Below, piece after piece: positions 1-9,059 of a DNA stretch of 43,759 bases (its first letter is position 1; each line of letters starts with the position of its first letter). Origin of the DNA: Thelephora terrestris (taxonomy: Eukaryota > Basidiomycota > Agaricomycetes > Thelephorales > Thelephoraceae). Location: contig WIUZ02000037.1 of NCBI GenBank assembly GCA_015956445.1, forward strand, positions 1 to 43,759. Reading direction: 5' to 3'. The position numbers and the translations under genes were made by a program. The notes below the pieces were generated by a model that saw only the letters and a program-made list of their open reading frames with translations, made no database searches and was not told where the DNA came from.

Positions 1-1034
1 TGAATCCGGAAATGTACAGTGGGCGCGGCGAACGTGCCTGCAAAAAGCCACCCTCGAAGAGCACGGATATATACGCCCTGGAATGACAATTTTTGAGGTG
101 CGTACAGACTCATCGCACCCGTCACTTTTCTGCGTGAACTCAATTTTATCCTACAGGTGGTCAGTGGCCGGAGGCCATTCGAGCACACCAACCTAGATGT
201 TGAAGTCATCCAGAAAGTCTTGAGTGGGGCTCGACCTGAAAAACCCTCTGTGGGGTTCTCGGATGCGTTATGGACGTTGTTGACCCACACATGGGTGGAG
301 GTGTTTTGAAACCGCCGACTTGGCATCATCCGTACGCCCCGATATCACCGAAGTTCTCGGACTGTTGCAGGATGAGGCAGAAGATTGGAGTCGGACAAGG
401 GGGCCTCTGGATTTTCCGAGCCCCACGGAGCAAACACCCAGTGGTATGTCTGCCGTCTCTCCTGAACTTGCTATGTGACTTACCTGATATCGCAGCGGCG
501 GATTCCACTGATTCCCTCGGATTCGCGGACCAACTCGTGGGACCTGCCAGTGCGTTCCCACGCGAGTTTGACGAAAGAATGTGTGCTCACCACAATCTCC
601 AGGAGAAGATCCTGTGGATGTTCCACCTAGGGGCATACCACTTGATGTTGGGAATCTCCTCAAAGACATCGATGAACTCATTGGCCCAGAGCCAACTGGG
701 GAGCAGTTAGATGATCGAGACGCCTCTGCTTGGGATGAGCAACAAACCCTATCTTGTCCTGGCTGGAGCAAACGCAAGCCCGCCCGTCACCGCGTCTTTC
801 CATCTCCCCACATTCATCCTCCTCTTCTCGGGCTTCTCTGGTCATTCCACGGGAAAAGAAAAAAGTGGCGTGGGCAGGGCGTGGGACAAGGTAAAAAATC
901 GCTTATGAAGAAGTTTGGGAGCCGAGGCCAAGCACCGCCTAAGCTTTCGGACAAGCTTGTTCCCGAGCGCGATGACGAGGTTAAGTGGTACAGTTCCTTT
1001 TTCTCGAAGCCATCGAATTCTATTATCGCGAAGA
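1..1034 (+). pseudogene. Truncated kinase paralogue (C-lobe and tail), decayed
   Basis: This stretch is a diverged copy of 5690-6706, the last exons of the intact kinase-2 locus. It begins inside the kinase C-lobe (the STDIYAL block at about 55-80) and continues through the helix H/I region and the acidic-basic C-terminal tail that ends in KLVPERDDEVKWYSS. The 5' half of the domain lies outside the window or is missing. Compared with the other copy it has at least two frame-breaking changes: one base lost in the ALGM codons near 80-83 and one T gained in the VFE codons near 300-306. The splice signals GTATGT (about 442) and GATATCGCAG (about 495) are preserved. Past 1034 the alignment is broken by an insertion and resumes at 1880, running through the shared 3' untranslated region to about 2010. 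It is a non-functional relic; a short protein from part of it is unlikely. Confidence 0.8.
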
Positions 1035-1879
1035 GATGCGTTCGGACTTTGGGTTTCGCCCTTGCGAAGGGGCTCATCAGAGGGCTTACCCGCTGCCCTA
1101 ACCCGTCCTCGAGATCTTTATGTACTACCCATTTTTGGATGTATCCTAGTGGATTCCACGCAGCGCCTATCTGTCAGCGCGTTGATGCGTTTGACCACAG
1201 GAGATGGGTGCAGTGTGGGGGGTCAGACTCAATCAGGTGGGGCGCTCCCTGCCTCGGCACCTTCTTGACATTGGACCATGTAGGCGTAGCTGACAGTGAC
1301 GCAACCTACACAGCCGACTGAATGCCTGCCCTAGACAGGACTTTTCATACAAAGATCTGTCGATCCAATCTACCCCACACTTCATTCAGTCGGCCTTCTC
1401 CGAAGATAAGGTCGAAAAACAACAAAGTGCTGTGTCTTGGGTGAGATTGGAACCGAAGACGTTCGGACTTTGGGTTTCGCCCTTGCGAAGGGGCTCATCA
1501 GAGGCTTACCCGCTGCCCTAACCCGTCCTCGAGATCTTTATGTACTACCCATTTTTGGATGTATCCTAGTGGATTCCACGCAGCGCCTATCTGTCAGCGC
1601 GTTGATGCGTTTGACCACAGGAGATGGGTGCAGTGTGGGGGGTCAGACTCAATCAGGTGGGGCGCTCCCTGCCTCGGCACCTTCTTGACATTGGACCATG
1701 TAGGCGTAGCTGACAGTGACGCAACCTACACAGCCGACTGAATGCCTGCCATAGACAGGACTTTTCATACAAAGATCTGTCGATCCAATCTACCCCACAC
1801 TTCATTCAGTCGGCCTTCTCCGAAGATAAGGTCGAAAAACAACAAAGTGCTGTGTCTTGGGTGAGATTGGAACCGAAGA
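1035..1879. mobile_element. Insertion made of two tandem ~420-bp units in the kinase relic
   Basis: The intact paralogue reads from GAAGAA directly into AGAATACTTCG (about 6697-6715). Here about 845 bp separate the two sides. The insert is preceded by GAAGA at 1030-1034 and ends with GAAGA at 1875-1879, which looks like a 5-bp target-site duplication. Inside are two head-to-tail copies of one unit. No open reading frame with recognisable protein is present, and the ends do not show TG...CA or clear terminal inverted repeats. It is therefore best described as a small non-autonomous insertion of unknown class. The short ORFs inside the units are identical in both copies and show no family signal. 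Confidence 0.7.
1040..1460. repeat. Tandem unit, copy 1
   Basis: This unit of about 421 bp starts GTTCGGACTTTGGG and ends GGAACCGAAGAC. It is repeated directly at 1461-1880 with only about two visible differences, a G run near 1080-1083 and a single base near 1751. The duplication is therefore recent relative to the decay of the surrounding kinase copy. Confidence 0.9.
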
Positions 1880-1880
1880 A
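1461..1880. repeat. Tandem unit, copy 2
   Basis: Second head-to-tail copy of the 1040-1460 unit, nearly identical. It abuts the returning kinase 3' flank at 1880. Confidence 0.9.
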
Positions 1881-2010
1881 GAATACATCGAGAGCTCGTA
1901 GTGTGTAGCTCGTCTTTCTGAGCCTGTTGTTGTATTTAATGTCTCGCGATTATTTAATCTGCCTCGAAAGCTGGCAGCTAAACATTGAAGTTCTGGTAAT
2001 TACGGTGCCA

Positions 2011-2522
2011 AGCTGTGGCAAAGTTCGTGCATATGGTTTCTGATGGACCCGTGAGGAGTAGGCGTGGTCGGTTTGGTGCAGGAGGATGTTCGTTTCGGCG
2101 TAATTGGCTTCACCCAAATTCCACTTTGCCAGTTCGATCAACAATCCGTACTCTCATTCTGTCGTCGCTTTGTTCGCTGGAAATGACGCCCACTCATTAA
2201 CCCCCCGATAATTCCTCCGAGTTGGTATTCCCCGCTACCATTCGCGGGTTCCTTTCCCCTTTCATGGTCCGTATCCAATGACGACACGGAACGAGGAGGA
2301 TGGGCAAGCGACTTCCTTCGACTGAGTCAACTGCTGACGCGGACGGTCCACCGTCGATCCCACAAGAATTCACTCGAGGGCGCCTGTTTTTCCCTCAAAG
2401 CAGGAAACATTCTGAGGATCACATGATGCACAATTCTATCGAGTTACTAAGTTAGGGACTGGGGAGAGTGGGCGCTTTTCCCTCTCTTTACTCCCTTATC
2501 TATCCCGGAATCGAAACCTGCT
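2011..2522. other. Intergenic region, nothing recognised
   Basis: The copied kinase 3' flank fades out at about 2010. No supported coding region or RNA gene is visible between there and the next start codon. The interval presumably contains the promoter of the gene at 2523, but no clear TATA element was seen. Confidence 0.5.
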
Positions 2523-3405
2523 ATGGCACCCAAAGCCCAACCAGCGTGGCAGATATACGAAGAGTGAGCTTCTGATTTTGCTGTTTACACATCTTCTCTA
2601 CCTCCTTACTTGCTGTAGACAGATGGAATGTCTTTGTTACGGTCATGCTCTGTGGTAGCGTGGGCCCTTTTCAATGACCGCGGACGATATCTAAGGAGGT
2701 TAAAACTCTAGGGAGCCCGCACCAACGAGCAAATACACCCGTATCAGCATAGGGGATGTGGGCTTCATCCGTCAAGGGCGATTTCATTTGTTGTTCTCCG
2801 CTGGTATCCCCCTGGGAGAGCGCGAACGAGGAGTAGACGTACCCAACACGTTCGAGCCATTGGAAGTTGGAACGACGGAAGCAGGAGAACCTCGGGACCC
2901 GGGATGTCTCGCGGCAAGAACTTCTCAACAGGTTGGGTCTCTGGAACCTGGCGCAAGTTTCTCATTTGAACTCACTGGAGATCGCGGCGCAGCACTGACA
3001 ACAAGGCATTCAACATATAACGAAGATTCCCAATTGGATTCTGAGTTCAAAGAATACACCAAACGCCATTACAAGTCTTGGGTTCAGTTCGCTCGAGACA
3101 AGAAATACGGAAAAGACTTGCGACCCGTTCTCGTATCCGGATCCGACATGGCTAAAGACTTCGCAATGATGGCATATTCCAGCAATCGTAGTACTTGTGA
3201 TCTCCCCGACGAGAATTTTTCGACTCCGATGTTTGGTTCCGCGTCTGCGTCCCTTTCGTGGTTGTGGCGCACAGCATGTAGCCCCCATGTCAAACATGGT
3301 CCGCAGCAACGTAGACCTCCTTCAAGCATAGCCCCACCGTCCACGGAATCGAGAGCCGCCGATGGCCCTGCCAACGAGTTCAATCAATGTGTCTTCGTTC
3401 GGTAG
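2523..3405 (+). pseudogene. Agaricomycete orphan-domain protein (GDVGFIRQGRFH family), in-frame stop
   Basis: Three exons join cleanly: 2523-2563, 2619-2654 and 2712 onward, with GT-AG introns of 55 and 57 nt. The start at 2523 is the only ATG that feeds the conserved reading. Landmarks in order are QMECLCYGHALW, then SIGDVGFIRQGRFHLLFSA, then a Gly/Asp-rich segment, YTKRHYKSWVQFA, an LVSGSD block and NQCVFVR near the end. I recall these as a conserved family of agaricomycete hypothetical proteins that often sit in variable gene clusters; no biochemical function is known to me. An in-frame TAG at 3403-3405 follows NQCVFVR. The family-like reading continues in the same frame afterwards (LFPRVIRAGAG near 3438-3470), so the stop looks premature. 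Alternatively a 39-nt intron (GTAGTA...CCTAG) removes it. It is either a pseudogene or a shortened protein. It lies directly upstream of the tandem kinase locus on the same strand. Confidence 0.6.
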
Positions 3406-3872
3406 TACACTATGCGTTTTGGGATGGGGTTGTTCCCTAGGGTAATTCGGGCCGGGGCTGGGCCACACGATCTCGGTTCGGGGGAAAGCAGAGGGGATAC
3501 CTTTCCCTAGTTAACCGCGCGGTCTAATGCTGAACCTGTGGGTGGTGATCAGGACCCCGGAGGACAGTGGGATCCAGCCACCAACGATCCTGACGCGGTT
3601 GTCCGCAATGTGCCACACGTATGGTTCACTGCACGTCCCTCCGTTTCCGCCCTGATATCTGCCTCCAGGATGAAGGTCATGACAGCTGGGATGCCATCGC
3701 AGATTACGTGTTCAAGGTAATTCCCCTTTTCCGTGTTGTCGCTGGACCACCTGACCCCATAATGCAAGAACTCGAACGCTAAGTCCGTCGTGATGCACCA
3801 CAAGGACCTGGCGGGAATTCGTGCGGTAGCCTATATAGCCTCTGTGAATTTCCAACTCTCACGATTTGGAAG
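3406..3872 (+). other. Decayed coding remnants between orphan-domain gene and kinase locus
   Basis: Short stretches in different frames still read like protein: LFPRVIRAGAG just after the premature stop, and DSWDAIADYVFK ending near 3716 before a GTAATT. No continuous frame connects them. They may be the original C-terminal exons of the upstream gene. Confidence 0.35.
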
Positions 3873-4833
3873 ATGGGAAATGTGAGCGACATCGCATCTT
3901 TACTGGCAATACACAAGCCACGTATCGATGTGGACGAGGACGGAGGTGAGCTTCGGCTAAATTTGTCATTTGGTGGACGATACCTCACCATTCTCAGTGG
4001 GGGGGATCGTTTGTTCCTCTGAGATCTCACCGTCAAAATCACGTTATCAAAAAGGCTACGGGCCGGAAAAGTCCTCCTGGCAGACACTTTTGACCCTAGA
4101 TCGGAAGTCCGATGACTTTACGCATTTTGCAAGGCGACTCCTGAGCGATCAGGAGAATCGAAAGTTGAAGACCTCCGAATTTACTGAGGAGGAAGCTTTC
4201 GAGCTTATCGAGTTGATTGACAAGATAGTATGTCTTCCCCATCCTATCCTGTTATTTGGGATAACTGGAGTGAGAACGATTCTCTACAGATCCTCCGACA
4301 CAATGGCATCGCAGCAAAACTCAAGGGTACAGCACTTGTAGTTCTTCGAGCATTATGTGGTACATTCTGGAGACTGCCTATGTCTTGCTTGATCGATGTA
4401 GATTTTAAAACTAAAGAAGACCTGCCTTTCGCAACACGTGGGTACACCGACCTATGGAAACGGGACTGGAATGGAGGGAAGGTCGCAGTGAAGGCATTGA
4501 GGTTTGGTCCCGACGATGATAGAAGTATGATAACGAAGGTGACGATTCGATTTGTTGGCCGGTCTCGGAGACGAGCGGCCGCGGAGGCCGAGAGATTCAG
4601 AAAAATTGGGGTTTACCGACAAGGTTTGGGAGGTTTTGCAGAAATGTTGGGAAAAGAAACCATCTGCGCGACCGTCAGTCGATATCGTTTCATCCTGTTT
4701 GAAGCAAGCGGCGGATACTTGGGTGGTGGATGTTCCTGCTTTCTTGCTTTCCAGTAAGCCTAAGGAAGAACAAGCGAGGAATACGGAGGACCAGGCCAAG
4801 GATCTTGTGAACCAGCTTGACGAGGTGCGCTGA
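3873..4833 (+). pseudogene. Kinase 1 of tandem locus, internally deleted TKL-type domain
   Basis: Exons 3873-3945, 3998-4227 and 4290 onward join in phase. The first two encode a leader rich in acidic residues ending EEAFELIELIDKI. Exon 3 has the family pre-kinase segment and an N-lobe with the beta-3 lysine motif VAVKAL at about 4483-4500. At about 4540-4555 the reading jumps frame, straight into the far C-terminal lobe: RPRDSEKLGFTDKVWEVLQK, then CWEKKPSARPSVD. The alpha-C, catalytic loop, activation loop and APE regions are absent, an estimated loss of roughly 500 bp or more. The result cannot be an active kinase. The tail ends LVNQLDEV at a TGA (4831-4833) that sits inside an 18-nt intron-like remnant leading to kinase 2. 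Originally this was probably one gene with two kinase domains. Confidence 0.65.
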
Positions 4834-4842
4834 CGACACCAG
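4825..4842 (+). other. 18-nt intron-like remnant between the two kinase modules
   Basis: The 18 bases GTGCGCTGACGACACCAG begin with a 5' splice-like GTGCG, contain CTGAC resembling a branch site, and end in AG. Removing them would join LVNQLDE directly to ILSLG. The equivalent position upstream (DKI to ILRHNG) has a normal 62-nt intron (4228-4289). Left unspliced it contributes an in-frame TGA. It is far shorter than every other intron here. Confidence 0.55.
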
Positions 4843-6706
4843 ATCCTATCCCTCGGCTGCTATGACTCTGACGCTTCACCGCAGACCCTCGACAATATCG
4901 GTATCGGTGAACACCCAGGGAAGACATACTTGAAGTATCTCCAAAAGCTATGCGGCGCGTACGGTATATTGCCGGCCTCGTTCATGCTTACAGACGTGTT
5001 CGATGCCAAAATCGAACCACGACCGTTCGCGAGTGGCAGATTCGCGCATGTGTACAAAGCGACGTACCAGGGTCAGCTAGTAGCAGTGAAGGCTTTCAAG
5101 AACCCCTTCGTGGAATTCGAAGACCCTGAGGTCTTCCACAGGGTCTGGGGTCCGATTCCTGGACATATCATGAATCTACTTACATTGCATCTTCAGCGCT
5201 TTGCGAAGGAAGTCGTGATATTGAAGTGGCTTCGGCACGAAAACGTCGTACCATTGGTCGGGGTTATTTCTGAACCTCCGTTCTTTTCTATGGTCTCGGC
5301 GTGGATGATGAATGGAAATATCATGAGTTTTATTACGGCCAATCCAGATCAGAATCCGTTCAACCTTGCGAGTATGTCACACTGATTTCTGAGTGTCGCT
5401 GACTCGACTCTTAGCTCGTGGACGCGACCGCCGGCCTGAAATACCTACACGAACATGACGCCGTCCATGGTGATCTTAGAGGGGTGAGACAGTTGCCTTC
5501 ATCGCTACGCGATGCCAGGCTGCGTTAATGACGGTGATATCAGGCGAACATCCTCATCAATTCTGGACATCGCGCTTGTCTGGCAAACTTAGAGCTCTTT
5601 GCAATCATAGAGGAAACGATTTCCGCTAACGAATATGGCGGCAATACGATGAGGAGCACGATTCGGTGGACGGCTCCAGAGATTCTAAGCCCTGAAACGT
5701 ATGGGTACGCCGGGAGTGACGCCTGCATAAAGCTACCCTCGAAGAGCACGGATATATACGCCCTTGGAATGACGATGTTCGAGGTGCGTGCAATTTCATC
5801 GCACGCGCTCCTTTTCACGTGGCCTCAATTTCACTCTGCAGGTGATCTCGGGCTGTGAACCATTCGAAGATACCAAGCCAGACGGTTTACTTATCCGGAA
5901 AGTCTTGAATAAGATCCGACCTGAAAGACCCTCTGTGGGGTTCTCGGATGCGTTGTGGGCATTGTTGATCCAAACATGGTTGGAGGTGTTTGAAGCCGCC
6001 GACTCGGCACCATCCGCACGCCCCAATATCACCGACGTTCTCGAACTGCTGCAGGATGAGGGAGAAACCTGGAGCCAGACAAGGAGGCTTCTGGGATTTT
6101 CGAGCCCAATGGAACAAGAACCCAGTGGTATGTCTGCCGTCTCCCCTGAACTTGCTATGCGACTTACCTGATATCGCAGCGGCGGATTCCACTAATTCCC
6201 TCGGGTTCGCGGACCAACTCGTGGGACGTGCCAGTTTGTTTCCCACGCGAGTTCGACGAAAGAATGTGTGCTCACCCCAATCTCCAGGAGAAGAACCTGT
6301 GGATGTTCCACCTCGTGGTCTACCTGTTGATGTTGATAATCTACTCAAAGACATCGATAACCTCATTGGCCCAGAGCCAACTGGGGATGATTTAGACGAT
6401 GGATACGTCTCTGCTGGGGATGAAGAAACATACTCGACCTTGTCCCTGCAGCGGTCGCAATCAACGCTTCTTTCCACCCTCCCACCTCCTTCTCAAGCTT
6501 CTCTGGTGCTTCCACGGGAAAAGAAAAAAGACGGCGCAAGCTGGGCGTGGGATAAGCTAAAAAAACCGCTTATGAAGAAGTTTGGGAGCCGAGGCCAAGC
6601 GCCACCTAAGCTTTCGTACAAGCTTGTTCCCGAGCGCGATGACGAGGTCAAGTGGTACAGTTCCCTTTTCTCGAAGCCATCGAAGCCTACTATCACGAAG
6701 AAATAA
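4843..6706 (+). CDS. Kinase 2 of tandem locus: TKL-type pseudokinase
   Basis: Probable exons are 4843-5371, 5415-5483, 5544-5783, 5842-6127 and 6180-6706. Motifs in order: degenerate glycine loop (FASGRFAHVYKATY), beta-3 lysine in VAVKAF (5080-5097), catalytic-loop HGDLRGANI split by an intron at 5484-5543, APE-like APEIL, STDIYALGM, and ARPN near the lobe end. A 170-residue Pro/acidic tail ends TITKK. The DFG position reads ANLEL (5582-5596), so the magnesium-binding Asp is lost and activity is doubtful. The asparagine of the catalytic loop remains. The first intron (5372-5414) has mismatched phases with the obvious GT and AG, so there may be an additional frameshift or an unseen splice site. 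TKL kinases of this kind are expanded in agaricomycetes; substrates are unknown. The locus follows kinase 1 in the same orientation. Confidence 0.65.
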
Positions 6707-7637
6707 GAATACTTCGCAACGAGCTCGTAGCATATCTCTCTCTGGGCCTGCTCTCGTATTTAATACCACGCAATTATCTGATTTGCCTCGACAACTGGCA
6801 GCTGAACGTTGAAGTTTTGGCAATCGCGGTCCCACGTCAACGCACTTCCCTGGAAGGCCCCTCCCGCAGATGATGGGCCTGCTAGCAGTTGTACCCCTAA
6901 CTTTCGATCGCGAGCACCGAGGTGGTAGAGTTGGAAATTGCGATGCTTTCCTCTACAGATGTCCGAAGGTATCGTACCTGAAGTCGAGAATCAGCGTACA
7001 GCACCGTTCAAACGAAAGTATCACTGTAACCTAACAGTAACGAGTGCACCAGTGTCATAACCTACCCACATAGATATAGACGAGTCAGCTAGGTCGGGTG
7101 CGACCAAACGTAAGTGGTCGTGGACCAGAGCTAAAGCGCTGAACAAGAGACCATAGCAAATGCTACTGCACGCCACCAGGTGTCAGACGAAGAAATTGAC
7201 TCTGCCCTCACCATCCGCGACGATGGCCGAGTCCAACTTCACGACACCGTTTGCCTGCCTCGGTGGATTGGAAAAAGTTTGCCCTCAGATGTATCAGCTT
7301 GTCTATAGGTCTTGCGAGCATTCCTCCCGCAACCCCCTCCCCTGCTCTGAATTTGGGGCTGGATTCCAGCCTAGGTCTTGCCATGTCTTTTTCTACTCCT
7401 CGTCCAACATCATAAATGAAGGTCATAAGAGTGTCGCGAGACTCAGCGAAGTGCCTCCGCCGCCTCAGTTTCTTGTAGCCAGTCGGTATGAGTAGTGATG
7501 AGCGGGAGAACGCCGTGGGGCTTTCCATCTGTACGAAGACAAACGCCCTGCCGACCTCTTCGGTTGACTCAAGACATCGCGTGTGCTCGGGATAGCTGTT
7601 GCGGGAATGTTCAGATTATAGGTAGTGACAACAGTAT
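6707..7637. other. Intergenic region, nothing recognised
   Basis: The first 130 bp form the kinase 3' flank, shared with 1880-2010. The remainder contains only short overlapping open frames on both strands with no family signal. It separates the 3' ends of kinase 2 (plus) and GET2 (minus). Confidence 0.5.
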
Positions 7638-8790
7638 CTAGTTTACAAGCCAAGCCGACAAGTAGACAAGTAGACCAACGCTGATCAACGCAGCCGCAAG
7701 GTCATCCAACAGGACCCCAAACATCTGGAAGTATCGTAACCCGTTCAGCGCAATGGAGCGTAACGACGGAGGAAGCACTGGCAGAGCCATTGATAATATT
7801 GTCGGAGGAGATATTGGATCCTGCGATTCAGAGTGAGGTCAAGAATTAGGAATTCTAGTACGAAACGGCGTACAAATCCAGAGAGGATGCGGAAGGAGAA
7901 CAGTACGAGCTCTAACGTGGCCAGAGCTCCCCAGAACGGCTGGGGTATTGTCAAATCCAATCAGACTCCAGAAGATGATAGAGACGCACCACAGGTTGCA
8001 CCTGCCATGTTTCGCCCTGTTTCCTACTCGACTGGGGCGAGAGCCTGGCCCACCGAGCCCAGAATGTATTTTCTTCGCTCTGCCAAGAACTATTTTCGCT
8101 ATGCACTGCAGGTTCTCTCCACACAGCAAAGAGTGCGAACAAGCACCAGACTGATATGACGTGTATCAGCGGCAAGAGCTTTTGTAATTTTGATCGAGGT
8201 TTCGGGATAGTAGGGAAGGCGGAGGAAGCATCGCTGGAGGTAGTAGTGGCCCCTGGGGTCCCTGATCGTTGTTGTTGGGCGGCCATGAGAGCATTCAGGA
8301 GATCCATATTTGGGTCTTCGGAAACAGCCCTCTGCGAGGGTTGGGAGGGCCCGCGAGCGGAGAACAGCGGTGGCTCACTCGATCCTCGATCAGACCCTAT
8401 GCCTATGCCAAGTGCCCGCATAAACTGTTGTTGTTGTGCCTCCGACCATACAGAAGGATCGGGAGGAGCCGTGTTGGCCAGGTCATTCAGCAGTTCGACG
8501 CGTTGCTGGCCAGCTGAACCGGACACTGATCGTGGATGAGGGGGTAGCGGTAATTCGGGAGGATCTTCGCCAACAAACGTGTCGGCTGTGACCGTTGTTG
8601 AGGTGATGGATGATTCTATGCGTAGAAGGTGGTTGGAGCATCTTCCCAAAGACCCAAGATTTCACACACCTGTACTGATGTATGTTGCGTCTTCGCCTCG
8701 GGCGGAGCTCGTTAGTTTGGATAACCTGTCCGTTCCTCTACTGAGAATGGCCTTCCTACGTGCCTCCGCTCGTAATTGTGCTGTAGACAT
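7638..8790 (-). CDS. GET2: GET2-like receptor for tail-anchored protein insertion
   Basis: Four exons read on the complement: 8790-8670, 8615-7990, 7939-7874 and 7820-7638, all in phase, giving 331 residues. The N-terminus (AEARRKAILSRGTDRLSK, then ARGED) is the basic, cytosolic motif typical of fungal Get2/CAMLG proteins, which recruits the Get3 ATPase. A long Ser/Pro/Gln-rich linker follows, then three hydrophobic segments near the C-terminus: LLPLIHVISVWCLFALFAV, FWGALATLELVLFSFRIL, and a last one around LISVGLLVYLSAWLV. That is the expected topology of the ER-membrane Get1-Get2 insertase. ATG 8790 was chosen over the in-frame ATG at 8844 because family N-termini are short. The gene is divergent from NDUFS1. 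Orthology is inferred from motif and topology, since Get2 sequences are poorly conserved. Confidence 0.75.
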
Positions 8791-9059
8791 CGTCGTAGCT
8801 TGACTAGTCGTGAGGGATGGACGGATGGCTAAAGTTGTCGGCAATGCAATGCGCCGTCATCGCGATGTCGTGTCTGTTCTCGGGGAGTGCCGATAGTTTT
8901 GAATCTCCGACTAAAGAGGAATTGGCGAAACTTGGTTGGCTGGGCCGACCCGTTCTTACTATTTTGCCCGACGAGTTCAACGACGAGGGGCCTCCTCCGA
9001 CCGTGCTGCCGCGTCGACCCGACCCTCCGTTCAAGTCTGTCTAGAGCTTTTGAGCGACA
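8791..9059. promoter_or_regulatory. Shared divergent promoter interval GET2 / NDUFS1
   Basis: Only 269 bp separate the two start codons, so both promoters and 5' leaders must lie here. No TATA or CCAAT element is obvious. The open frame on either strand across this interval is low-complexity and overlaps both leaders, so it was not called as a gene. Confidence 0.55.

Noticed and set aside
5887-6477. 196-codon minus-strand frame over the kinase tail
   Set aside because: Mirror of the kinase coding strand and also appears in the decayed copy; its Ser/Gly/Arg content is typical of antisense reading.
8817-9044. 75-codon frame between GET2 and NDUFS1
   Set aside because: Open on both strands, no motif, and it occupies the only space available for two promoters.
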